64,000 nt of DNA from Acidobacteria bacterium Ga0077534 (GTDB taxonomy: Bacteria; Acidobacteriota; Blastocatellia; Pyrinomonadales; Pyrinomonadaceae). Below are positions 26,535 through 34,178 of the stretch, piece by piece. The position numbers and the translations under genes are program-made. Numbering within the stretch: position 1 is the stretch's first letter; each line of letters opens with the position of its first letter. The stretch is taken from NCBI GenBank assembly GCA_001464455.1, contig LNEI01000010.1:186001-250000 (forward strand). Direction: 5' to 3'. The notes below the pieces were generated by a model that saw only the letters and a program-made list of their open reading frames with translations, made no database searches and had not been told where the DNA came from.

Positions 26535-26713
26535 AAGAGTCTCGAGTCTGGAGTTCTAAGTCTTGAGAGTTTCTACTCGGCCGCCGAACACCATTGCTCC
26601 CGCTCAGATGTGCATCTATCGGATGTCTTGCAACCTAAATACCCCGTTATTTACTGAGCCGCTGGTCGTTCTTGACTCAAGACTCGAGACTCCGGACACC
26701 AGACTAAAGAGAG
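26535..26713. other. spacer between the two small RNA elements
   Basis: No gene is seen. The ends mirror each other (AGTCTCGAGTCTGGAGTT on the left, GACTCAAGACTCGAGACTCC on the right). Upstream of promoter B there is a dyad AGATG-TG-CATCT near 26606-26618, a candidate enhancer-binding site for the activator a sigma-54 promoter requires. This last point is inference. Confidence 0.4.
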
Positions 26714-26730
26714 TGGCACGCCAAGTGCAT
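26714..26730 (+). promoter_or_regulatory. sigma-54 promoter of small RNA B
   Basis: TGGCACGCCAAGTGCAT fits the -24/-12 consensus, with GG (26715-26716) and GC (26727-26728) 10 nt apart. It predicts a start at 26739-26740. The sequence between -12 and +1 differs from promoter A while the promoter elements are kept. Confidence 0.75.
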
Positions 26731-26738
26731 TAACAATC

Positions 26739-26884
26739 GTGGCCAGCTTGGTCGCACGATCAAGACCCCGCCGCCATCACTACACCGAGCGCGGTTTGCC
26801 ACTGTGCTTGAACACCTTCCGAGCGTTCCTTCAGTTGTCCTACCTTTACAAAGCCCGACTCACCGAGTCGGGCTTTCCTCTTTT
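26739..26884 (+). ncRNA. putative sigma-54-dependent small RNA B
   Basis: This predicted transcript of about 146 nt is homologous to element A from its first base (G-Y-GGCCAGCTTGGTC). The stem CTTGGTC (26747-26753) / GATCAAG (26758-26764) is kept although the loop shrinks to GCAC. ACCTTCCGAGCGTTCC recurs at 26814-26829. The shared blocks are interrupted by indels that are not multiples of three, and the transcript has no ATG, so it is not a protein gene. A frame that starts at a GTG at 26739 is not conserved in A. Confidence 0.72.
26850..26884 (+). terminator. intrinsic terminator of small RNA B
   Basis: AAAGCCCGACTC-ACC-GAGTCGGGCTTT, a perfect 12-bp stem, then CCTCTTTT. The stem sequence differs from that of A but the form is the same. 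Confidence 0.88.
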
Positions 26885-27252
26885 AAACCCCATGTTTTCA
26901 GGGTTTCCAGTAAACACGGGCCTTTCGTTCAATTTGAATCAAAATCGTTCAATCTGCCACACGCCATTCACGCATTCTGAATGAAACTGACCCACCGTGA
27001 AGGTTCGTGACAGAATTTGTCACCAAAAGATGACGCAAATTGTTCTTTTGGTCAAAATGAACGGTCAGATTGGTCGGACACAGGCGGACTTCCGCGGTCG
27101 CGGCAAAACACGTTCGGCCATTCACGCATTTTGCATCATTTTACGCATTTTGTGACGTTCCGTGCGAAAGTGGGTATCTTTTTCGACAGATCTCGTGTAG
27201 CGTTGTACGCATGAGTATCCGTATCATCTGCGAATTCGCACACGGCCTGCCT
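26885..27252. other. non-coding stretch with short AT-rich direct repeats
   Basis: I see no gene. The stretch contains a small hairpin AAACCC...GGGTTT (26884-26906) and the repeated motif CATTCACGCATT (near 26966 and 27119) with TTACGCATTTTGTGAC (near 27139). The frames that span it do not look like proteins. Confidence 0.4.
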
Positions 27253-27497
27253 GAAACTCTAATCGACTTCTGCTCCAGACTCTCCTTCTGGACAGGAGGG
27301 GGGGGTTGGAACGAGCACCAACTCCCCTCCTGGACAGGAGGGGTGGCCCGGCTCTGCGGGCCGGGGTGGTTGAAGATCTCGCGCCACCGCGCATTTTGGG
27401 ACGCAAAGATCAAACTTCACTTTATGAAGCTTCTACGCCCGGGCCATCAACCACCCCGTCAGCCGAAGCGGCTACCAGCCCAGGAGGAGAGTTTCGG
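27253..27497. repeat. folded palindromic repeat element upstream of lnt
   Basis: Outer arms GAAACTCT...CTCCTTCTGG and CCAGGAGGAGAGTTTC face each other. Inside, CCGGGGTGGTTGAAG mirrors CATCAACCACCCCGTC, and CTCCTGGACAGGAGGGG folds on itself. A non-autonomous, MITE-like element is the most likely reading. A 155-residue frame crosses it, but is repeat sequence. Confidence 0.55.
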
Positions 27498-27555
27498 AAT
27501 CTTGGGACGCAAAATGGGCTGGGCTTTTGTAGAATGATTAGTTAAGAGCAACGAC

Positions 27556-29214
27556 ATGCGTTTATTGAGGAAAATTCTGCCTTCGTGGACCAACCTTCTG
27601 CTCGCGATACTCGCGGCGGTTTTGCTGGTGTTGGCGTTTCCTGATTTTGAATTCTGGTTTCTGGCCTGGTTCGCACTCGTGCCGCTGATGTGGGCCATCG
27701 AGCGCGAGACCAAAATGCAGAGGCCCGCACGCAGTAAGGGCTCTGACGAGGTTCCGCGAACACCGCTAGCACGATGCTTCGTCATAGGCTGGATCTTTGG
27801 GACGCTTTTCTTTTTCGGCACCTGCTGGTGGCTCGCCTACGCACCGATCCACTACGCCGGCTTCCCGCCGATCCTTGCCTATTCGCTCGTCCTCATCGCC
27901 TGCCTCGGAGCCGGCATATTCCCCGCCATCTTCGCCGCGATCCTCGCCTTCCTGCTCAAACGCCTCGGCCCGTGGGCCTTCCTCGCCGCCCCGTTCGTAT
28001 GGGTTTTCACCGAGTTTTTGCGGTACTGGCTGACGGGGAATAATTGGAATGCGATCGGGTATTCGCAGGCGTTTCGTCCGACGATAATTTCAATTGCGGC
28101 AACAGGTGGCGTATTGCTCCTTTCCTTCGCAGTCACCGCACTAGCCGGTTTCGTTTTACTGCTCCTTTCGAAGAAAACGAAAGGGCAAGTCATCGTTCAT
28201 CTGAGCATTCTCGTTGGATTGCTTTGCGTGTTCGTCGGTCATGAGCTATGGAATCTCGCCATGATTTCACACGGAAAGCCAGGCATTACAACCATTATCG
28301 CGATTCAGCCAAATGTGCCGATGAGCGGCGTTGATTCTCAAAGGCTCGACAAACTTCGCGATCAACAGTTCGCGGTTTCAGAACGAGAGGTGTCGAAAGT
28401 TGATATCAAACGGATTAGCTTCGACCGCACGGTGATCGAGAGGACTAACCCGGTGATCGTCATCCTCCCCGAATCCCCAATGAACTTCATGTACAACGAC
28501 GACCCCGAATTTCAGAAGTTCGTGGGTGATTTCGCCCGGCGGACTAACGTCAGCGTGCTGTTCAATTCGGCAGAGCCTGACCCGACGAATAAGAAATATT
28601 TTAATTCGGCTGTGATGGTCGGGCCGGATGGTAAACCAGTCGCGCAGTATGACAAGGTCTACCTTTTGCCGTTCGGCGAAGCGGTGCCGCCGCCGCTTGA
28701 TGGGATCTTGCCGGGTTTTGTTGGGAATTTCTCGTACGGCCGCGAATACGACATTTTGCCAGTTGGCGACGCGAAGGCGGGCGTGATGATCTGTTTTGAG
28801 AACCACTTCGGCCAGCTTTCGCGTGAGTACGTCCGAAACGGTGCCGACGTGATCATCGAAATGACCAACGACGGCTACCTCGGCCCGACGCCTGTTCTGA
28901 GACAGCATCTCGCCAACGCCGTCTTCCGGGCAGTCGAAACTAATCGACCCGTTCTGCGCGTCACAAACGTCGGAATAACTGCCTACATCACCGAAAAAGG
29001 TACCGTTTTAGACCCCGCTCCGGTGTATCAAGAGGACACACGCGTCTGGACCGTGTCAAAAAGCGACGGCTCGCAGACGTTTTACGTGCGATATGGCGAT
29101 TGGTTCGCGTGGCTTTGTTCGGTGGTGACGATCGGGCTGTTGATATTCGGAATAGCGACGCGTACGAGATCTCGCGAGCTGCAGATAGAGGTCGCCAACG
29201 GCGACGAACATTAA
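27556..29214 (+). CDS. lnt: apolipoprotein N-acyltransferase
   Basis: This inner-membrane enzyme transfers an acyl chain from phospholipid to the N-terminal Cys of lipoproteins. It has 552 residues with six to eight helices at the N-terminus and a periplasmic nitrilase-like domain. The triad is visible: Glu in VILPESPMNF, Lys in AQYDKVYLLPFGE and Cys in AGVMICFENH. Two repeat-derived parts are odd: residues about 55-72 after the second helix (QRPARSKGSDEVPRT) match a palindromic repeat, and the last residues and stop lie in the left arm of a 39-bp inverted repeat. Confidence 0.93.
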   Translation: MRLLRKILPSWTNLLLAILAAVLLVLAFPDFEFWFLAWFALVPLMWAIERETKMQRPARSKGSDEVPRTPLARCFVIGWIFGTLFFFGTCWWLAYAPIHYAGFPPILAYSLVLIACLGAGIFPAIFAAILAFLLKRLGPWAFLAAPFVWVFTEFLRYWLTGNNWNAIGYSQAFRPTIISIAATGGVLLLSFAVTALAGFVLLLLSKKTKGQVIVHLSILVGLLCVFVGHELWNLAMISHGKPGITTIIAIQPNVPMSGVDSQRLDKLRDQQFAVSEREVSKVDIKRISFDRTVIERTNPVIVILPESPMNFMYNDDPEFQKFVGDFARRTNVSVLFNSAEPDPTNKKYFNSAVMVGPDGKPVAQYDKVYLLPFGEAVPPPLDGILPGFVGNFSYGREYDILPVGDAKAGVMICFENHFGQLSREYVRNGADVIIEMTNDGYLGPTPVLRQHLANAVFRAVETNRPVLRVTNVGITAYITEKGTVLDPAPVYQEDTRVWTVSKSDGSQTFYVRYGDWFAWLCSVVTIGLLIFGIATRTRSRELQIEVANGDEH

Positions 29215-29451
29215 AGCCTAGGGTGCAGCCGCTTCGGCGGAACCCTAGGTTAGCTGCGAACGGGGTGTTCGCTCGCTGAAGGCGAGCAACAATGGACGGC
29301 GTCTTTGTTCGTCCCGTTCTGGCACAAAAAAACGTGCCAGTGTTGCGGTAGGCCCGCAACCGCAGGGACGGTTTCGGCTATCAACTCGACCTAGGGTTTC
29401 GATCGAAGGCTTGCTGCACCCTAGGCTTTATTGTTTGTCGCCGTTGGCGAC
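29191..29451. mobile_element. MITE-like element with 39-bp inverted repeats
   Basis: The arms at 29191-29229 and 29413-29451 are inverted and agree at 37 of 39 positions. Each contains GTCGCCAACGGCGAC and CCTAGGGTGCAGC. The 261-bp element holds further hairpins (TGGCAC...GTGCCA, GTTGCGG...CCGCAAC) and no open frame. The left arm supplies the C-terminal codons and TAA of lnt. The right arm ends just before the VOC gene's start. Confidence 0.75.
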
Positions 29452-29467
29452 AAGAAAGGTGAAGAAA

Positions 29468-29836
29468 ATGGCTATTACACTAACACGCCTGATCCCAATG
29501 CTTCCGGTCGCGGATATTGGCCGGAGTATCGAATTTTACGAGAAGCTTGGTTTTGAGGTTGAATCCCGTCGGGACGAATGGCGATGGGCGATGCTGCGGT
29601 TTGGGGAGTGTCGTTTGATGGTCGATCAATCGATCAACGGACACCCGGGCTTGCCGCGTCAGGGCATCATTTATCTCTACCCTGACGACATCGCCGCATA
29701 TCACGCAAGCGTCAGAGCTAAGGGGGTAGAGATCCCCGATCTCGAGACCACGTTCTACGGCCTGACCGAATTTCGCCTCGACGATCCGGATGGGAATCAC
29801 CTTTGGATCGGGCAGGACACAAGGTCGGTAGCATAG
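29468..29836 (+). CDS. VOC-family (glyoxalase/bleomycin-resistance) protein
   Basis: This is a 122-residue protein of the vicinal oxygen chelate fold: LIPMLPVADIGRSIEFYEKL then GFEVESRRDEWRWAMLRFGE in the first module, and LTEFRLDDPDGNHLWIGQD in the second, with Glu and His positions for a metal. AAGAAAGGTG precedes the ATG at a good distance. It could be a drug-binding or lyase protein. The substrate is unknown. Confidence 0.87.
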   Translation: MAITLTRLIPMLPVADIGRSIEFYEKLGFEVESRRDEWRWAMLRFGECRLMVDQSINGHPGLPRQGIIYLYPDDIAAYHASVRAKGVEIPDLETTFYGLTEFRLDDPDGNHLWIGQDTRSVA

Positions 29837-29843
29837 AACGAAA

Positions 29844-29975
29844 TGCAAAAGCCCGCTCGTTAGCAAGGGCGATACCCGCACGTTATATTCATTTCAACAA
29901 AAGTAGCGCAGTATCGCGAGGTAGTTTTCTCCTTCAAGTGCGCGTATCGCCCTTGCTGACGCGCGGGCTTTTGCA
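29844..29975. repeat. palindromic repeat (AAGCCCGC...AGCAAGGGCG family)
   Basis: The arms at 29844-29875 and 29944-29975 agree at about 30 of 32 positions when inverted. Each holds GCAAAAGCCCGC and AGCAAGGGCGATAC. This is the best-preserved copy of the family also at 8035-8117 and 60807-60903. It sits between the convergent VOC and SnoaL-like genes. Confidence 0.75.
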
Positions 29976-29998
29976 TTGCAGTCTTTTGTAGCCGATCC

Positions 29999-30385
29999 TT
30001 ACGCCGACGCCGACGAACCAGATGCGTCGTCGCTCTTTTCTTTCACGACGTATGATCTAAGTTCGGCGACCTTTCCGTCTGCAAAGACGTAGATGTCGCA
30101 GTACGAGTAGTCTTCTTCCGAGCCCTCGGCACCTTTCATCGTCATATCGCCGAAGCAGACTACCGAATCGTTCGTCGAGATCATTCGGTCGACGCCGATC
30201 TTAGGCGGGTCGCAGCCTTCCATTTGTTTCATCCATTCGCGGATGGCGGGCTTACCCGACGTCTTGCCATGACCGGCCATTGTCCAGACCAGGTCTTCGG
30301 AGCAGAAGCCGAGAAACTTCTCCATGTTGTTCTCTTCGAAAGCCGCGTTGATCTCGCGAACGATGTTTTCATTTTCCGTTGACAT
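29999..30385 (-). CDS. SnoaL-like (NTF2-fold) protein
   Basis: This is a 128-residue protein. IVREINAAFEENNMEKFLGF followed by VWTMAGHGKTSGKPAIREWM and YCDIYVFADGKVAELRSYV is the SnoaL-like cone. Such proteins are isomerases, hydrolases or simply ligand-binding. It starts at the base adjoining the stop of the PhnB-like gene, so the two form an operon. The Ser/Ala-rich tail is probably disordered. Confidence 0.78.
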   Translation of the reverse strand: MSTENENIVREINAAFEENNMEKFLGFCSEDLVWTMAGHGKTSGKPAIREWMKQMEGCDPPKIGVDRMISTNDSVVCFGDMTMKGAEGSEEDYSYCDIYVFADGKVAELRSYVVKEKSDDASGSSASA

Positions 30386-30826
30386 TTAGTTTTCCTCCGT
30401 AGGAGCGGTCTGATGATGGATCATCCAATTGACGCCGTATTTGTCTGTAAACGACCCGAAATACGCGCCCCAAAACGTGTCCGCCATCGGCATTTCTGCC
30501 TTGCCGCCCTCGGACAGGGCATTGAAAAGGCGGTCGGCCTCTTCGCGGGTTTCAGGGTTTATCATGATCTGAGAGTTGTTGCCGACAACGAAGTCGCCGC
30601 CGAAGCCCGGCATCGTGTCGGACGCCATTAAAAATGTATCGCCGACCGGCAGGGTCACGTGCATTACGCGATTCTTGACATCATCCGGCAACTGATCGCT
30701 GTCCGGCATTCCGCCAAATCGCATAAACCCTTCGCCCATGAATTCGCCCCCGAAAACGGAGCGGTAAAAATTAAAAGCTTCCTCAGCATTCCCGTCGAAA
30801 TTGAGGTATGGAATAAGTGTAGGCAT
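30386..30826 (-). CDS. VOC-family PhnB-like protein
   Basis: This is a 146-residue protein. The opening TLIPYLNFDGNAEEAFNFYR and VFGGEFMGEGFMRFGGMP are the PhnB/3-dmu-9_3-mt pattern, and FWGAYFGSFTDKYGVNWMIH closes it. AAAGGAGAT precedes the start. It probably forms an operon with the SnoaL-like gene. Members of this group are rarely linked to a defined reaction. Confidence 0.87.
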   Translation of the reverse strand: MPTLIPYLNFDGNAEEAFNFYRSVFGGEFMGEGFMRFGGMPDSDQLPDDVKNRVMHVTLPVGDTFLMASDTMPGFGGDFVVGNNSQIMINPETREEADRLFNALSEGGKAEMPMADTFWGAYFGSFTDKYGVNWMIHHQTAPTEEN

Positions 30827-30988
30827 GGTTGAAGATCTCCTTTAGATAAAGTTTGAAATATTAGTACATCCGAAATGCACTCTATTACAAATCGCTGTCA
30901 ACGAAAGTACGCCAGTCTACCTTCCAAAGAGCTCGAATTGATGGATGTTTCGGCAGTAAACCTCTTATGCGGCGGAGCCGACAAAAGA

Positions 30989-31147
30989 ATCTAGCCAGAG
31001 GTGAAACCTCTGGAAACTTCTCACCTTTCCAGACGTTCCACGTCTGGCTCGAATCTTTTAGGCCGCTCCACGGCCAAGAAAAGGCTCTAGCCATCGGCTA
31101 AAGCCTTGTTCAGTTAGTGAAGTTAACCGCCGGCTGAAGCCGACGGC
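30989..31147. repeat. array of five consecutive hairpins
   Basis: In about 155 bp: CCAGAGGT-GAA-ACCTCTGG (30996-31014 region), CCAGACG-TTCCA-CGTCTGG, GGCCG-CTCCA-CGGCC, AAGGCTCTAGCC-ATC-GGCTAAAGCCTT, and a CCGGCTGAAGCCGACGG dyad. The stems differ but loops (GAA, TTCCA, CTCCA) recur. The 30827-31157 gap has no supported gene. The frame at 30885-31094 is repeat sequence. Confidence 0.65.
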
Positions 31148-31157
31148 AATAGATGAA

Positions 31158-32969
31158 TTACTTCTTCGGCCGTTCGTTAGCTTTCAGAACGCGTTTACGC
31201 AGGCGGATGGCTTTTGGGGTTACCTCGATCAGTTCGTCGTCAGCGATGAACTCGAGCGCACGTTCGAGCGACATCTCACGTTGCGGGACGAGGCGCATGG
31301 CTTCGTCGGCGGACGTTGTTCGCATGTTCGAGAGCTTTTTCTCTTTGATCGGGTTTACGTCGAGGTCGACGGCACGAGCGTTTTCACCAACGATCATGCC
31401 TTCGTAGACCTTGACTTGCGGCTTAACGAAAAGGGTGCCGCGTTCCTGGAGGTTGTAGAGTGCGTACGTGTTTGTCTCGCCCATTCGGTCGGAGACGAGC
31501 GAACCGGTCTGGCGATTTTTCATCTCGCCCTGGTGCTTGTCGAAACGCAGGAACAGCGTATTGAGCAAGCCGGTTCCCTTTGTTTCCGTCAAAAATTCAC
31601 CGCGGAATCCGATCAGACCACGTGATGGAACTTCGAATTCCAAACGCACACGGCCCGAGCCGTTGTTGATCATCTTGGTCATCTGGCCTTTGCGGCGGCC
31701 CATTGCTTCGGTTACAACGCCGATGAATTCCTCAGGAACGTCGATCACGACGAGTTCGATAGGCTCGAGCGTTTCGCCTGTTGTCTCATCCTTTTTCGTG
31801 ATGACCTGCGGTTTGGAAACCTGTAGTTCATAGCCCTCGCGGCGCATCATTTCGATGAGGATGGCGAGCTGGAGCTCGCCGCGGCCTGAGACTTTGAACT
31901 GCTCAGCAGCCTCGGTCTGTTCAACCCGCAATGCCACGTTGCCGAGCAATTCGCGGTCGAGGCGTTCCTTGATCTGACGCGAGGTGACGAATTTGCCGTC
32001 AATGCCCGAGAACGGTGAGGTATTAACGCCGAATATCATAGCGATCGTCGGTTCGTCGACGTTGATGATAGGCAAAGCTTTGGGATTGTCGATCGATGTG
32101 ATCGTTTCGCCGATCTCGATCTCGTCAAAGCCTGCAAGTGCGACGATCTCGCCAGTTCCGGCTTCAGCAACGGTGGTTCGTTCCAGCCCCTCGAAAACGA
32201 AGAGTTCTTTTACACGGGTCTTGCCGATGGTGCCGTCACGCTTGGCAACCGCGACTTCCTGATTCTTGGCAATCGCACCCGAGAAGATACGGCCAATTGC
32301 AAGGCGTCCGACAAAGGGGTTGTAGTCGATGTTGGCGACCAGCAACTGCAGCGAATCATCACGAAGGGCCTTAGGTGCGGGAATGCTCTCGATGATCTGA
32401 TCGAAGAGCGGGATAAGGTTTTTTCCTTCGTCTTCGAGGCTCTTTTTCGCTACGCCGTCGCGTGAGATCGAATAGAGAACCGGGAATTCGATCTGCTGGT
32501 CATTCGCTCCGAGGTCGATGAACAGGTCATAGATCTCGTCCAAAACTTCCTCAGGACGCGAATCCTGACGGTCGATCTTGTTTACGCAAGCGATGCAGGG
32601 GAGTTTGAGTTCGAGAGCTTTACGCAAAACAAAACGTGTCTGCGGCAAACAGCCTTCAGCAGCGTCGACCAGCAGCACGATGCCGTCGACCATCTTCAAA
32701 ACACGCTCGACCTCACCGCCAAAATCCGCGTGGCCCGGTGTGTCCAGAATGTTAATTTTGTAGTCGCCATAGCGGACCGAAGTATTCTTCGCCATGATCG
32801 TGATCCCGCGCTCACGCTCGAGATCCATCGAATCCATCACTCGGTCAACAACCGTTTCGTTGTCACGGTGAGTCCCCGATTGAGCAAGCATGGCGTCCAC
32901 AAGCGTTGTTTTACCGTGGTCAACGTGTGCGATAATTGCGATGTTACGTATCTTGTCGTTTGCGATCAT
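31158..32969 (-). CDS. typA: translational GTPase TypA/BipA
   Basis: This is a ribosome-associated GTPase of 603 residues from this start. It shows [20 protein letters not shown] (G1), RGITI in switch I, DTPGHADF (G3) and NKIDRQDSR (G4). Later domains include RIFSGAI and the C-terminal [20 protein letters not shown] specific to TypA. It takes part in ribosome assembly and stress adaptation. Start: the ATG giving [12 protein letters not shown]. The 20 residues upstream look non-coding. Confidence 0.96.
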   Translation of the reverse strand: MIANDKIRNIAIIAHVDHGKTTLVDAMLAQSGTHRDNETVVDRVMDSMDLERERGITIMAKNTSVRYGDYKINILDTPGHADFGGEVERVLKMVDGIVLLVDAAEGCLPQTRFVLRKALELKLPCIACVNKIDRQDSRPEEVLDEIYDLFIDLGANDQQIEFPVLYSISRDGVAKKSLEDEGKNLIPLFDQIIESIPAPKALRDDSLQLLVANIDYNPFVGRLAIGRIFSGAIAKNQEVAVAKRDGTIGKTRVKELFVFEGLERTTVAEAGTGEIVALAGFDEIEIGETITSIDNPKALPIINVDEPTIAMIFGVNTSPFSGIDGKFVTSRQIKERLDRELLGNVALRVEQTEAAEQFKVSGRGELQLAILIEMMRREGYELQVSKPQVITKKDETTGETLEPIELVVIDVPEEFIGVVTEAMGRRKGQMTKMINNGSGRVRLEFEVPSRGLIGFRGEFLTETKGTGLLNTLFLRFDKHQGEMKNRQTGSLVSDRMGETNTYALYNLQERGTLFVKPQVKVYEGMIVGENARAVDLDVNPIKEKKLSNMRTTSADEAMRLVPQREMSLERALEFIADDELIEVTPKAIRLRKRVLKANERPKK

Positions 32970-33092
32970 ATTCAAAGCTCCCGCCCGAAGGCAAACGAGT
33001 ATGATGACGGATTGGCGGGCGAAAGGCAATGTGTCGACGTAGGAACTATGAATCGTAGGCTGAATGATCTATCAGTTTCGCTGGCTTAGGGG

Positions 33093-33365
33093 ATGAGTCT
33101 ATCACCGATACCGACGTTGATCAGTATTGTTCTCACGTTTGTTATCGGCCCGAGCGGTTCCTGGCCGATAAAACTGCTCATTTGGAATGTTGAACTTACC
33201 GCCTACATAGCGTTTCACCGCCTCGTTCCTCTTCCTGACGGGCATCTCGCAGAGGCCCTTGCAGGTCTGGCGTATGCTTCATTATTCGGAGTCGTTGGTT
33301 ATTCATTGATCGTCGCCAGCGGCATCTTTGTCATAAGGTCAATTAGAAGCGTGAAGACCACTTAG
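33093..33365 (+). CDS. small membrane protein, unknown
   Basis: This 90-residue protein has two hydrophobic segments (about 3-20 and 56-82), with a central amphipathic part. It ends in a basic tail (RSIRSVKTT). No strong Shine-Dalgarno is seen. A terminator follows at 33390, consistent with a transcribed gene. Family unrecognised. Confidence 0.5.
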   Translation: MSLSPIPTLISIVLTFVIGPSGSWPIKLLIWNVELTAYIAFHRLVPLPDGHLAEALAGLAYASLFGVVGYSLIVASGIFVIRSIRSVKTT

Positions 33366-33389
33366 TTTTCAAATTTCAGTATGCAAGCC

Positions 33390-33419
33390 AAAAGCCGGAC
33401 ATCGCTGCCCGGCTTTTTT
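33390..33419 (+). terminator. intrinsic terminator
   Basis: AAAGCCGG-ACATCGCTGC-CCGGCTTTTTTG, 25 nt after the small membrane protein gene. Confidence 0.75.
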
Positions 33420-33486
33420 GTGTTTTTGGTTGATGAGTGAACCGTTGGTAATTGACCGCCCGCTTACGCAGGCGGTTCTGACATTT

Positions 33487-34044
33487 TTAGGACCTTCGCG
33501 AATCGCGGCCGACGACGAGGTTATTTGTTACCTCGAAAACGCCGGGGATGCCGTTGGCGAGAAGGTTCATTAGGTTAGCGTCGCTCTCGCGTGCAACGAA
33601 GCCTTCGAGCGTGATCCTGCCGTTTTTGACGATGATCCTGACGTCAGGATTTATCGAATTAAAATACTGTGCAGGGCCGCGGTCTACGAAGCTACGGAGC
33701 ACGGAGTACCGAATTCGGTTATCGAAGGATCCAACCGGGAGTTCCTCGATGTTGTTCACGACATTTTTGATACCCGGAACGTCCTTGACGACCTCGGCGG
33801 CTGCACGCTTGGTGCCGAGCGTGATCGTCTTTCCGCTGAGAACGACGGTGTCGCCATTTACCTGATAGGTAATGTGGTCAAACACGTTATAATTCGGCAG
33901 CCGAAGAAGCTTTTTGTAGATCTCCTGCTCGACTGTCCGAGCCGGCTTTACCTCGCTAGCGGCAAACGACTCACCGCTAAAACCGACGAATGAAAATGCA
34001 AAAACTGCGAATGAAAGTGCGAATAATTTCTTAATTCTGTTCAT
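33487..34044 (-). CDS. periplasmic BON-domain protein
   Basis: This is a 185-residue secreted protein with an AAGGAGG Shine-Dalgarno and a signal peptide ending SFAAS. Two BON domains follow: residues about 40-105 (IYKKLLRLPNYNVFDHITY then GDTVVLSGKTITLGTKRAA then VPGIKNVVNNIE) and about 112-180 (DVRIIVKNGRITLEGFVARE then IPGVFEVTNNLVV). BON domains bind phospholipid or peptidoglycan-associated surfaces and often act in osmotic protection of the envelope. Confidence 0.88.
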   Translation of the reverse strand: MNRIKKLFALSFAVFAFSFVGFSGESFAASEVKPARTVEQEIYKKLLRLPNYNVFDHITYQVNGDTVVLSGKTITLGTKRAAAEVVKDVPGIKNVVNNIEELPVGSFDNRIRYSVLRSFVDRGPAQYFNSINPDVRIIVKNGRITLEGFVARESDANLMNLLANGIPGVFEVTNNLVVGRDSRRS

Positions 34045-34178
34045 AACTCACGTCTCCCTCCTTAGAAGAGATATGTCACCTCAAGTGACGGTGTTATGAC
34101 GAAATGCGGGGCAGAAAGGGTGTCCGCAATCGCGGGCCGTGAATGTAAAAAAATGTAAATGGCCTGCTGCGAACGTTA

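Noticed and set aside
26312-26984. Open frames of 74 and 81 codons across the two sRNA elements
   Set aside because: The frames do not correspond between the two elements because of indels that are not multiples of three. Their starts lie outside or at the edge of the conserved blocks, and the composition is not protein-like.
27086-27103. GGTCGGACACAGGC as a third sigma-54 promoter
   Set aside because: Spacing fits, but both half-elements depart from the consensus and no sRNA-like block or terminator follows.
27070-27537. 155-codon frame before lnt
   Set aside because: It spans palindromic repeats and AT-rich non-coding sequence, with no start signal or family resemblance.
29316-29336. TGGCAC within the lnt-flanking element as a sigma-54 site
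   Set aside because: It is one arm of a TGGCAC/GTGCCA hairpin and lacks the -12 GC at the right distance.
30885-31094. 69-codon minus-strand frame between typA and the PhnB-like gene
   Set aside because: It is made of the hairpin array.
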